From Microbotryum silenes-acaulis (Eukaryota > Basidiomycota > Microbotryomycetes > Microbotryales > Microbotryaceae): 64,000 nt of DNA. Location: the NCBI GenBank assembly GCA_003665825.1, contig QPFY01000002.1:992001-1056000 (forward strand), given 5' to 3'. This document shows positions 22,915-34,200 of this stretch, one piece after another. The notes beneath the pieces were generated by a model. It did not search any database. It saw nothing but the letters and a program-made list of their open reading frames with translations, and had not been told where the DNA came from. The translations under genes and the position numbers were made by a program. Positions within the stretch are counted from its first letter, which is position 1. Each line of letters opens with the position of its first letter.

Positions 22915-23928
22915 CTACCGTACAAATAGCTTCTTTTTGCCCGGCGCGGCGATGACCCGCTCGTGCTCGGCCTGGTACAGTCGATAGCCTTCTCGGAGGT
23001 CGTCCGGCCTCAAAGGACCGTCGTGGTTGGCCACAGATCGCGCTGCACAGATCCAGCAACGACGTCAGCACCCCTTCGACGGCTCAATAGGTGAAGGACT
23101 GACCCTTTTCGACGACCTCTCCGACGAACACCTTGGCAAATCCACGCACGACGGTCAATATCGGAGCCGAGACCGATTGTTGAAGCACCGAGTTGACAAG
23201 CTGTAGGTGCATATGTACCCTGAAAGGTCAGCGAGCTCACGTGCCACCTAATCGATGCTCCGCGGGCGGAAACTGACCCGACGAACGACGGCCTTGTTGA
23301 GACCCGATCGACGGTACGCTTCGTATCGATCCATTTGAGTAGCGTCAAAGTGTTCCAACAAGACGCGCAGATATTCTTTCTGTTTGGCGCTCTCCTTTTG
23401 GTTCACCCCAAACTGTTGTGCAGAGACGAGGAATCGACAGGTGGGTGATACGTGGCGGGTGGGGGGGTAATCCGCGTCAGCTTTCACCGCAGGCTAACGC
23501 ATCGTGTTCGACTCGCCACCCATTCAGAGCGCTCAAACGACACTGACCTCATCGTCCGAGAACAGTAGCTCTTCCTCGTCCTCATTGTCCTCATCCTCGG
23601 CATCCTCGACCGGATCCGCGGCGTGCTCGTCCTGCGCGGCCTCCTTGTCCTTACCCTTCCCCTTCCCCTTGCTCGCCCCGAACCCTGGAGCGACACTGGC
23701 ACTCCTACTCCTACTGCGACTCCTCCCTCTCGGCCGGGGCGAGTCCATCATGCCCGAATACGGAGGTGACGAGGCCAGAGGTGTGCCCATCGAAGCCGGT
23801 CCGGGTGAAGCTGCCGTTGGGCGGGCCTTTTTGCTCTTCTTGACTTTGGCTTTAATCTGGGACGGGGTTGAGCCGGATCGCTCTGTTGGTGGCATGGTTT
23901 GGGAGAAGGTTCGTTTCATCGGGGGCAT
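22915..23928 (-). CDS. TAF11: TFIID subunit TAF11
   Basis: Histone-fold subunit of TFIID that pairs with TAF13. Exons 23548-23928, 23278-23412, 23104-23200 and 22915-23042; 246 aa. The N-terminal half is basic then strongly acidic (EDEDNEDEEELLFSDDE). The conserved domain begins KEYLRVLLEHFDATQMDRYEAYRRSGL and continues over the junction as NKAVVRR-LVNSVLQQSVS, VVRGFAKVFVGEVVEKARSV, ending with GPLRPDDLREGYRLYQ. This matches the TAFII28 signature. It is transcribed away from the TXNDC9-like gene across a 178-bp shared promoter. Confidence 0.92.
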
Positions 23929-24106
23929 CGTGCAAGTGTAAGTGGGTGCGAGAGGCAAGGGAGTGTTGGAAAGAGTTGGGAAGGAGACCAGAGGAGACAG
24001 GACGAGACAGGAGGAGACCGGCAAGAGATGCTTTGCGCGCTCACGTCGACACACAGTTCTATGCTCTCTCTCTCTCTCTCTATCCCCATTGCAACCTCGG
24101 CACGTC
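23929..24106. promoter_or_regulatory. Compact divergent promoter TAF11 / TXNDC9-like
   Basis: Only 178 bp separate the two ATGs. It contains a (CT)n tract at about 24064-24080 next to the plus-strand start, a common fungal core-promoter or nucleosome-excluding feature. Co-regulation is inferred. Confidence 0.6.
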
Positions 24107-25573
24107 ATGGCTCCACCTCAAGCGTCAGTACCAGCTCAACTCGAGGGACTACGCCTGGAGCCAGCTGAGGTGTCATTCAATTGCACAGGTCACCCTCTGC
24201 GGAAGGTGCTGCCGAGCCGTCGAGCTCGACCTCAGTCCACGTCAAGCCCTACGACGCTGCCTCGGATGCTGCACCGACAGCTCGACAACTGGCCGAAATG
24301 GAGGAGGACGAGCACGAGCACGAGCACGAGCACGAGGATGATGCCGACTTGGAGGAACTGGAGAAGGAACTGGATGAGAACTTTGACCTCGGCGGTTTCA
24401 GGGAGCGGAGGATGGAAGAGCTCAAGTCCCAGTACGGGTGCTCTCGCGGGATACAGCATGTGTATTCCATCAGCATCACTGACCGAGATCCCGAATGGGC
24501 TCGACTTTCATAGGATGCAAGAGATACAAAAGATGAGGCAGAGCGATTTTGGAAAGTACAACGAGTACACCAAGGAGAAGGACGTGATCTCAGCTACCGC
24601 GTATGTCCACCCCGTATCCCTCCCACGGACCGGTCCAAAAAAAGCCCACGTCGCGACGCGTCGAGCTGAAGCCATCTCGTTTTGGCAATTCGTACATCTC
24701 CCCGGGGCGATGGCTCAACCCGCAACAGCAAAGCAAGTCGATCTCTCGTCCACTTTTACCACCGAGACTTTCGGAGATGCAAGATCATGGATTCGCATCT
24801 AGAGGTGAGCCGATCTATCTCCGAAGAAGAGATCTCTCGGTCTCCAAGCGGTGGCCATCTTCGGCCTTGCTCCATCTTCGAGCGCGCGCACATGGCACGA
24901 GCTCGAATGACGAGGCGCCGCTGCACTCGTCCGAGCTAACCAATTCTTGACTTTCCACCATGCACAAAGTGACGCCGTGGCGTGCTAGGCACAAAGAACA
25001 CGCTGACAAAGAGGGGTTCCTATTGTCGTCGCATAGAAACTCGCCAAGAAACACTTTGACACACTCTTCATCAAGATCGACGTCGCGAATGCCCCTTTCC
25101 TCGTAACCAAGATGGACGTCAAGGTCCTGCCCTGCGTCATCGGCTTCGTCAAAGCCGTCTCAAAGTTAAAGTAGGTCACTCTGCCGATCGTCAAAGGGCA
25201 ACTAGTGAAAGGAAGTCTAACGCAGGCATCTTCACCTTCGGCAGGATCGTCGGCTTCGAAGAATTGCCAGGTGGTGACAACTTCACGACTTCGGCGTTGG
25301 AATTTGGTTTGATCCAAGCCGGTGGGTCTCAAACCTATTAGTGCCGCGCCACGAGCTCGCGTGGGCGACCGGGACGAGGGCTGATCTAATCTGACCGGCT
25401 TTTCCAATTTTTTTGCTCCAACAGATGTGATCAAGGACCCCAAATTGACGGCAACCGCAAGTCGTGTGATTGGTGCAGCCAGGAGCTCGGGAAGCTCCAA
25501 CTCAGCCAGCCGAGGGATCCGAAGTAGCTCCCGCATCGGCGCTAGCAACGACGAGTCGGACCTGGACGATTGA
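24107..25573 (+). CDS. PLP1: Phosducin-like thioredoxin-fold protein (TXNDC9/Plp1-like)
   Basis: Relative of TXNDC9/PhLP3 and yeast Plp1, which bind the CCT chaperonin during tubulin folding. Seven exons: 24107-24123 (17 nt), 24189-24431, 24514-24600, 24729-24804, 25037-25170, 25245-25321, 25425-25573; 260 aa. An acidic His-Glu repeat precedes a helical segment (LEKELDENFDLGGFRERRMEEL, then MRQSDFGKYNEYTKEKDV). The thioredoxin fold follows: SLVHFYHRDFRRCKIMD, HFDTLFIKIDVANAPFL, MDVKVLPCVIGF, IVGFEELPGGDNFTTSALEF. The CxxC redox pair is absent, as in the family. The 232-nt fourth intron is long for this genome. The C-terminus is Ser-rich and ends in an acidic DESDLDD. Confidence 0.85.
24307..24336 (+). 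repeat. GAGCAC microsatellite (His-Glu repeat)
   Basis: Hexamer run encoding alternating Glu-His in the TXNDC9-like protein's N-terminus. Confidence 0.85.
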
Positions 25574-26129
25574 TGAAGTGAAAGGGGTTCTGCCCGAATC
25601 GTGCCTTACCTAGGTAGGTACCCAGGTAGGTGCCATGGCTACCTGCCTACTGTGTGCCTGCCAATACCAACTCTACTTCAAAGCTAGTCTCTGTAATGTA
25701 AACTCTACACGCATGTGCCGTGCGGGGTGCAGAGGCTACCGCTGCAACGAGAAGTGGTGTGCTCGGACTTACAAATACCCAGGTATGTACGGATGGCTAT
25801 CCGATCGATACCAACAAGTACCTACACGTGCTGGGTTAGCACTACCCACACTTTCAGCAACTCAGTGGCCTGAAATAGTCGCGTTGTGCTCCTGATAGGT
25901 TTGTAAGAATCGGAGTAAAACCCTGACCTGAGGGACAGCTGCCCCACCGAGGTCGGTGCGCCGGAAGCCCTAGTCGAGCCAGGCGGCGATGATCGATGAT
26001 CGGACAATATTTCATTTTGAAATGTTCTTTTCGGCCTTTGCTGCAAGGATTTGACGCGCCGATCGAGCTCGCGCGCTCGGGCCTCCCCTCTCCTCTCTCC
26101 CCTGCTGAGCTATAGCTGTGCCTCGTACA
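25574..26129. other. Gene-poor stretch with AGGTAGGTAC-type words
   Basis: Begins with several ctaggtaggtac/ccaggtaggt words (about 25610-25635), which recur near 27820-27845 and 28000. No gene was found. Confidence 0.5.
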
Positions 26130-26623
26130 CACGCGGGCTCACAGGCGGTCACTCGCGCTGCACGTTCCCTTCAGGGCCTTCACTGCACCGTCGACGTCTC
26201 CACCAGCCTCTGCCGCTGCGTTTACCACCGTTGATACGGGTGCGTTCCTCACTCCCAAGATCACCTCACAGTTGACGAAGTCGCTGACCGAGCGTTTCAT
26301 CTTGCAGGACGTTTCTCGGCTAGCCACGCCTAGCTCGTCTAAATCCTCGACGTGGCTCTGTCCAGGAGTGACTCGGGGTAAGTGTTATTGGACACCCAAG
26401 CTTGTTGCACGGTGAACTTACCGCTTTGATTCCTACAGTGATCTTGCCAGTCCTGTACGAGCAGTTAGTCGGTAGTCCTTGTTGGACCACTTCTCTGACT
26501 CGCAACCCCTGCATCTCTCAGCAGTCCTTTGAAAGGCACGAGATCGCTCTCGAGCCTCACTGGTTCCGAGTCCAAACTGAAAGGATCAAATGGTGTAATT
26601 CGCAGGCGAAGAAAGATTACTAA
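26130..26623 (+). pseudogene. Gene fragment without start, unknown family
   Basis: A coding-like frame (ALHVPFRAFTAPSTSPPAS, then FLTPKITSQLTKSLTERFIL, STWLCPGVTR) ends at donor 26378. It resumes at 26439 (VILPVLYEQLVGSPCWTT) and stops at 26621-26623. Intron consensus and phase agree. There is no ATG in frame before an upstream stop. Its second half is copied, inverted, at 27314-27611. It is probably a remnant of a host gene or transposon-borne sequence; no family was recognised. Confidence 0.35.
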
Positions 26624-27008
26624 AAGGACTAAAGTCAAGAGACGCGGCGGCGCCGCGCGCGAGGGCAAGCGTGAGGCCGCAGAGGTTGGCTCGAGGTCGT
26701 CGTGAGGCGTAAGCGGAGCGGCGCCTTACATCCTTCTGCCGAACCCCCTGCTCGAAACGCAGCCTCTGCCAGCCTCCGCGGCATCACAGAGTTCCGCTTG
26801 TTCTTGCAAAGGTATGCTGAGACGAAGGTAGCTATCCCCACTCTCACCAGTTGCAGCCAACTGACATCACCCTGAGCTTGTTCTTGCAAAGCCAAAGCTC
26901 CTTCTGATCGATCCCACCCTCCATCCCTTGTCACTCGCGTGAAAACTACTTCATTCTTTCAAAAATTCTTCCTTTCTCTTCTTCGGTTCAGTCTGCCTTC
27001 CCGCTACG
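26317..27008 (+). repeat. Left arm of large inverted repeat
   Basis: Reverse complement of 27126-27611, nearly identical apart from a few transitions and one ~207-bp block (26524-26730) present only here. The block is bounded by TCCTT on both sides. The arm includes the intron and second exon of the gene fragment, so the copy was made at DNA level. Confidence 0.9.
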
Positions 27009-27125
27009 AGCGGTGTGTCCAACCGTTCAACAAGAACGAACTATCCAAGGGCGTCTGACAACGAAAGACGAGATTGAAACCCAGCGAGTGTAGCGAGATG
27101 GAAGCCAAGAAGATACGGAAATGAA

Positions 27126-27611
27126 CGTAGTGGGAAGGCAGACTGAACCGAAGAAGAGAAAGGAAGAATTTTTGAAAGAATGAAGTAGTTTTCACGCGAG
27201 TGACAAGGGATGGAGGGTGGGATCGATCAGAAGGAGCTTTGGCTTTGCAAGAACAAGCTCAGGGTGATGTCAGTTGGCTGCAACTGGTGAGAGTGGGGAT
27301 AGCTACCTTCGTCTCAGCATACCTTTGCAAGAACAAGCGGAACTCTGTGATGCCGCGGAGGCTGGCAGAGGCTGCGTTTCGAGCAGGGGGTTCGGCAGAA
27401 GGACTGCTGAGAGATGCAGGGGTTGCGAGTCAGAGAAGTGGTCCAACAAGGACTACCGACTAACTGCCCGTACAGGACTGGCAAGATCACTGTAGGAATC
27501 AAAGCGGTAAGTTCACCGTGCAACAAGCTTGGATGTCCAATAACACTTACCCCGAGTTACTCCTGGACAGAGCTACGTCGAGGATTTAGACGAGCTTGGC
27601 GCGGCTAGCCG
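27126..27611 (-). repeat. Right arm of large inverted repeat
   Basis: Pairs with 26317-27008 and lacks the 207-bp block. With the 117-nt spacer (27009-27125) the two arms could form a long hairpin if transcribed. Confidence 0.9.
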
Positions 27612-27620
27612 GGAGTCGAG

Positions 27621-27646
27621 CCGCCCTCGAGCGCGCTCGAGGGCGG
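27621..27646. repeat. Perfect 26-bp palindrome
   Basis: ccgccctcgagcg is followed directly by its reverse complement, 10 bp beyond the right arm of the inverted repeat. A zero-loop cruciform site, with no protein-coding context. Confidence 0.9.
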
Positions 27647-29397
27647 GACTCCGCGGACGTCAGCGAGATTAGGCACCCTGCCACTGCACTCAAAAGGCTC
27701 GTCGATGGTCGCGGCAAGTCGTACTCAGTTAAAGTGTAGACGAATGGAGCTCGGATGTGTCGGTAGACTAAAGTTATAAATTCAACCGCTTAGATGCCGT
27801 TCACGGGGACATGGTAGCTAGGTAGGTAGGTACGCAGTAGGTAAGTCTTGTCAGTCCTCTTCAACTCGCCCGCAATCTATCTATGGACCCTACTTTGAGC
27901 ATTCGGTAACGAGCCGTTTCAAGAGAACAGTACCTAGCTTCCCTACCCAGATAAAGTAGAAGGCGGTGCCAAATGAGCTTCACTCTGTCGTAGCTAGCTA
28001 CTTAGGTAATACACCGACGCCTAGTACTAGCACCACTGCTCGACATCAAGTTTGGGTACGCCCTAGGCAAAGCCGGCCGCCAGCACGTGATTCGACCAGC
28101 CCGGGGTTAATAGGCAGGACTCAGCGTAGGTGTGAAAAGCCTGTGCGTGGATTTGGGTACCTGAAGCGCTTGCTAGGAATATTTTCTTGCTCGTACGATG
28201 ACGCTCCGCGGAGTCTGGAGCATGTCCCTCCAAATTGAAGTCGAACCAACACAACCCCTGAGTGTCGAGGACCTGAGATTAAAGGCACTAGAGCGCTTGC
28301 GTGTTTGTGCTGACTACTATCCTGTTCAGGAACCGAGCCGGCAAGTGAACAAAGGTCTTTTAATTGTGGCCAAATGGGGCCGGCCAGCCGTGCCTGCCAG
28401 CACCACAGACCCTTGACGCTTAGCAGACCGCTGTGGTGAGGCTCCGGGACTCCCCGTACGTGTTCCATCCGTGCTGGCGCCGGGCGAGTCTCCTGGAAGC
28501 CGAAGGATGAAGCGCGCGTGCCGCATTAGACCCGGAAAAGGCATTTCGCACCGTCCATTTACACGTCCCTTTGAAACCCCGGCTGGGCTCGCCAGCGCAC
28601 GCCACGAGAGCGCTCGCGCGCGACTGCGCAAGTTCCATCTCAAAAGAGAAATTGCAGCCACGGGAGAGCGCTGCCACCTTTTCGAGCTAGTCCTGACAAG
28701 CACAGCCTCAGGATTTCGAGGATGCTGGCCCCAAAGGCACTCAATGGTCCTTCGGTTTTTGGGCAACGAATTGTGATGCAATCGCCGAAGAAAGCAAGCG
28801 GCGAACGCAGAGCACGGATGGCTATCGCCGCGTGTCGCGCTCGTTCAGAAATTGTGAGGATTAGAATGGGGGAGCTCTGATCAGCCTAGCTACGGATCGT
28901 TGAGCGCGAAAGGGAAAGCTCGTCGGTGATCGTCTTCGAAGATCCCCAGTGAGGAAAAGGGCGTCCCTGTGAGAAGAGCTGGCTGCTGTTCGCCCCTTCG
29001 GAGGTAGCAGTGGCCTGCCTATGGGAAGTAGGTCTCCGAAGTCTCCGAGCGACTGGCGCACGCTGACGCCGTCAAGTTCAGATCAGTCGATGCCCCATTC
29101 CATTTTTTCGCTCTTGCGCTCAGCTTCTCCGTGCTGCGCCCGCCGAGTTGCCACGACGTTACATCGCTTTTCACTTGGACCGCGAACTTCTTGCTTCACT
29201 CTGAGCTGGTGGTGACTCCTGGTTGAGTCTCATCCCCGCCTTTCTGCGCTCGATTCAGACCCTTCCCCTGCGAGCACTGCAACGCCCCTCGCCCGCTTTG
29301 TGTGCGCCGGCGTCTGAGAACTTCGAGCCACCCTGCCACTCTTCTGCGCTGGTTCGCACGTACTGCTCAGACATCCCGATTTAGTTGTGGATCTACC
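27647..29397. other. Gene-poor stretch
   Basis: Contains repeated AGGTAGGTAC-like words (27820-27845) and several short open frames on both strands (for example 28326-28781) without motifs, splice support or codon bias. The final ~300 bp is pyrimidine-rich and is the likely promoter of the next gene. Confidence 0.5.
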
Positions 29398-30938
29398 ATG
29401 TCATCTTCAATGTCACCCAAACTCCCGACTCTGTCATCATCTACATCCAAGGACGCCACCCTAGCCCCCGGGCTCACCCAGTTGTCGGGCCCACAATCCG
29501 ACTCGATCTCGGTACCCTCGTCGGCTGCGCCGGAGACCCTTCGAGCCTTCATCGACCCTCGTCATTCACCAGGCAGCGCCGAGGAACAGGATGACGATCA
29601 AGACTTACCCGCTCTAGAAGGGGGGGTCAGAAATTTGAGTGTCAGCTCCGATGGCACCATCGATTCTCTTCTTGGTGAGTCCTACACTGCCCGCTTTCAA
29701 TGAGCACGGCATGCAGTTGCCTGAACGGCCTTTTCGCGCTTGGGAGCTGACCCATCAACCATGTGCATGGAGCCCGTTGGCCCGCCTTCTCTTATTATGG
29801 ACTTTCAGATGAGGCTGTGACACCTCCTCAATCGCCCAGACTGGGCGACAGCACTCATATGACTCCGCCAACGGTCTCGATTCGACGCCCTTCGACGGAT
29901 CCTGATCACGACGAGGTGGTAGGACCAATTTTCTCGGAAGCAGGGGTCGCGCCGTGCTGGACTCCAGAGTACTCGACTTTCAAGAAGCTGGCTTTGCTCG
30001 AAGTCACTCCTCCAACCCCGCCTCGCGGACAAGCCGAGTGCCCGTCGGACGGCGACTCCCTTTCCCCGACCTCGCCGATCAAATATTCACCCGGGTTGGC
30101 TACTCGTCGCGCGCAGAAGGGCAAGCTGTCGACTCGTGCCCTGCTGTCTTTGCAAAAGATGCGGTTCGAGTCGCCGCCCGAGGCGAGTCCAGGACTGGGT
30201 GTCGGACCCGGATCTGCTGGCTTCGACGGCCTCGGACGAACGCCCAGCCCTCGACTGGAAGAACTCTCCAGTGCCGACAGCGGAGCCGGAATGGTCTTCC
30301 GCCTTGCTCTCGGACTCGGTGAGGAGAGGAACTCCATCACTCCGACCCAAGATGCGTTCGGACTCACTCCAGTCGATGTACCGAGGACCCCGTCCCTGCT
30401 CGCTTCGCCGACACGACTTCGCCACCAGAGGTCGTGGGACTCCTCTGCCCGCGATGCGCCTTGGCCTCTCGCGGATACCCTCCCCAATTTGTCGTGCTCG
30501 CCTACGAATAGTTCGCCTGCATTGCGACCGCTCAGGTTCTCCTCGCCCTTGCTGTCAGCTTCGCCTCGCGATCGCCAACAGGGATTCTCACCCCCCTCGA
30601 CCCCTCAACTCGGTGGACCAGCTTCTCCGAGCTTGTCACGCACATCGGCTTTCGCATCCGCGTTCAATCACGGACCGTTGGCACCCCTCACGCCATCGCA
30701 CATTCCCGGTGCCCCTCTTCTCACCAGCGGCTCGCAATTCGATTGGCACTCATACGCGATCCCCGACTCCCCGGTCGGCGCACCCACTCAAGGGAACATC
30801 TCGCCACTTTTGTACTCCCCGGTCATGCTGAGCAGACCGTACATATGCGCGACACCACCTTTGTCGACTGATCGACCCACGTTTGGATCTCGACCCAACT
30901 CGCTCTACAGGATACAGTCATCGCCCTTGTGCGGATGA
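29398..30938 (+). CDS. Ser/Pro-rich protein of unknown function
   Basis: Exons 29398-29674 and 29809-30938; 468 aa, junction phase 1 in both. No domain was recognised. Composition is Ser/Pro/Leu-rich with many SP and TP dipeptides (VTPPQSPRLGD, TPPTPPRGQ, GRTPSPRLEE), suggesting a phosphorylated, largely disordered protein. One helical island, RRAQKGKLSTRALLSLQKMRFESPP, is the most conserved-looking part. The start ATG is followed by a second in-frame ATG five codons later. It converges with the ATAD2-like gene. Confidence 0.65.
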
Positions 30939-31224
30939 ACGACCCGGGGGGTGGCTGGCCCCTTTCCCGGTTCGGGATTTTGCTATGACGACCCAGCCTC
31001 AGGAGACTGCCCGTTCTGTAGCCTTTTTAACACTCGCTTGTAGCATTTTATGATCCTGTAGCCTTAGTTTCATCATGCCAGCACTTGTGCCAGGTCTTGT
31101 CTCGCAGACTGTGTGAAGCGCCGGCGAATCGCACTCCAGTCAGACCTCTTCTCCAGAATCGGATTCAACACGTCTCATTCGTTGCACACACATACATCTC
31201 TTCAGGAACAATCGAAAGATGATG

Positions 31225-34200
31225 CTAAACACCGAACCCGAACTCGTACTCATTCGCCTCTTGCACCTCTGCAACGAACTCCTTGGCCATCTGAAGCATC
31301 TCGTCAACCATCGCATCGCGCTGCCACATCGTCTTGCCGTGCCAGATGATGTCGTAACACGCCGCTCGCAATTGTTCGAGTTGATCGACGTTGAGTGCAT
31401 CGGTTCCTTCGCTCAAGTAGTTCCACAGGCTCTCAACACGGTCGGACGAAAGGACGAAGTCCGGGAGGGGCTCCGGTTCAGGGGTCCGACTGTCGACGAC
31501 GATCGGGGACGACGGCGCAGCAGCAGCAGGGGCGGCGGGAGCGGGAGCGGGAGCCGAGGCAGATTCGGGATGGGCAATGGGTGATATCGAAGCTTCCGAG
31601 GGTCCGGCTATAGCGTTGCCAACCAAAGGGGCCATCGCGAAAGCAAGCGTTTCGGCGGGGTTGAGGCTGGGTGTGGCGCCTACTGCGATGGGTGTTGGTG
31701 TTACGCCGTTTGGTACGAGTCCGACAAACTGGCCACCTGGGAGTGCGGAAGGCAGGATAGGAACGGACGAGGAAGTTGATGTGGTCGAATCCAAAGCGGC
31801 GTGAGCTCCGATTGTGCCATCGACGCCTCGAGGGCGCTTCGAGGGTCCTTCGGCATCAGACTCTTCGCCGCCGTTGATGGCACTCGAGCCTGGAACACCA
31901 TCTTCGAAGCGGGCACGTTTTGTCGACGTACGCAAATCGCTCGCGGCAACATCCTCCTCGCCATCCTTGGGAGCTCCACTCATGCTCACGCGTCGCTCGG
32001 CAGTGACGCGGCCGCCTGCAGCAGCTGCTGCGGCTTTGGCACCGTCAGCAAAGTCGATGGCGGGAGGTGGGTCCCGGGGTTTCCTCGCTTTCGAAAGGCC
32101 CTTCTTCTCCTTCTCGATCAATCGCTCCGACATCTTGGCGCAAGCAGCCTTGAAAGCCGGGTCAAAGTTCTGATCGAGCATGACTCGAGCTCGATTGACC
32201 ATCTGCCCAGCTTTGATCGGCGCGTCCTGGTCCGCTTCGGTCCAACGATTGACCTCAGCATTGTATTGAATGCGCAGGATGTCGTCCAAGAACTCATCGG
32301 GCGTGTAGTAATGCCCCTTGTAGAGCCATGCTGCCATCGACTCGAGGTTGACGTTAAAGTAAGGCTGCTTGCCGTGGCCGATGATTTCCTTGCCGGCTTG
32401 TTGCTGCACGCGTCGCTCGTTCATGTCATCGACGATCCAATCGTCGTAGAGCGAACGAGCGAATCGTCGGAACGTCTTTTTGAGATCGTTCAAGATGGGC
32501 GTCAATCGCCAAATAAGGTAATCCATCAACTGCTTGTCCGCTGCCGTCTGCGCCTCGATCTCTGCCGCCGTGGGTTCGCGTGGCGGTGGTGGTGGGGCGA
32601 TCGGAAGTTCAGCCAGGATGCGCTTGCGTCGAGGCATCGCATCAGGGAATTCGTTCGGTGGTCGTCTGACACCGTCAATGACATCGTTGAAGAAGGTCCT
32701 GCGTTGCGCCGAGCTCGGTTTCCCAAGTAGAACGCGGTTGTTCTTGACAAAGCCGAACCAACTACGAACATCGGGCGGCAGTTCGTCGAGTTTGCCATCA
32801 ACGATTGCGAGCAACAAGATCGGGTCCGATGGATCAAGCCCCTCAAGCAAGCCCTTGATTGTTGATTTGACGGCATCGCTCACGCTCTCGCACCAGGTGA
32901 TGAGATTCGGGATGAACAAGATCGACGGCTTATGGCGTTTCGCCTCGACAAAGAGTTGTACACATGCAGCTTCCATTGTTCGTCCCGAGTCCGACACGAG
33001 GGTGGCAAGGTCGAGGCCCTGAACGTGGAAGCCTTCGAGATGGTGAAGGGCTGCGGCACCGATGTAGGATTGACCCATCCCAGTCTCGCCGCAGATAAGC
33101 ATGCGAGGTCGGAAGATGCGAAGTGTCTCGTAGGCTGCACATAGAGGATAGGGCCTGATCAGACAAACGACTCGCGCTAAAAGATGTGAGGAATGGGACA
33201 GAGAAACGGACCTTGCAGCATCTTTTCCATTTCGAATCCACCTCCGTCATCCTCATACTCGGCCTCCTCGAGCACGTTCGCCTTCTTGACGTCCGGTAAG
33301 ACCCGCTTGAGCGCTGTCTTGACGACCTCGAGAGAGTCGGAAAGGAGGGGCACGAGCTGCGGAGGCAAGGGCGCGGCGGCCGATGAGGTGGCCCTTGCCG
33401 ACGAGGGAATCAGGTTCTTTTGCGAGATGACGAAGTCGCGAGCGGTGACATCGATCGTCGTAGGTTCGATGACGAGCCGCTCGTTCGTCTTATAGATCTG
33501 TGGATACGTCCTCTGCACGGCGTTGAGGGCCGCTTCGGTGCACAGTGCCCTCAAATCGGCACCGCCGTAGCCTTTGGTAAGCATCGCCAGCTCGTCCTTG
33601 AACGAGTCCGCGATCGGAGGGTTCCACCCCGAGGTGTGGATGTCAATGATCTTGCGTCGGCCATCTCGATTCGGCAGAGGGAAGTAGAACTCGCGATCGA
33701 ATCGGCCAGGTCGTCGAAGTGCAGGGTCAATCGCATCCGGTCGATTCGTCGCACCAATCACGATGACTTGCCCGCGGCCGTCCATACCGTCCATGAGCGC
33801 GAGCAACGTCGAGACGATCGAGGCATGAATCTGTTCTTGCTTGCTGCTACGCACGGGTGCCAGACCATCGATCTCGTCGAAGAATATAATACTCGGTTGA
33901 CACTTTTTGGCCTCTTCGAATAAGAGACGCAGTTGACGTTCGGCTTCTCCGACCCATTTTGACAAGCAGTCGGCACCCTTCCGCATGAAAAACGCTGGTG
34001 GAGGGGAACGAGTCCTGATCAGTTTCCGCACAATACCGCGTGAGTTCTATAGCTGCACCAGTGCCCACAGATTTTGCGACCCTCGGTACTGCAACTCGCA
34101 GCGAGAGCGCGAGCGAGCAGGGTTTTCCCCGTTCCAGGAGGACCATGAAATAAGACGCCTCGAGGCGGAGTTATGTTGAAGCGTTCGAATACCTCGGGGT

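Noticed and set aside
28326..28781. 151-codon minus-strand frame as a gene
   Set aside because: No motif, no ATG context or introns, and competing open frames on the other strand; composition looks random GC-rich.
31801..32730. 309-codon open frame on the plus strand
   Set aside because: Opposite strand of the Yta7/ATAD2 last exon, which has clear domains; no independent support.
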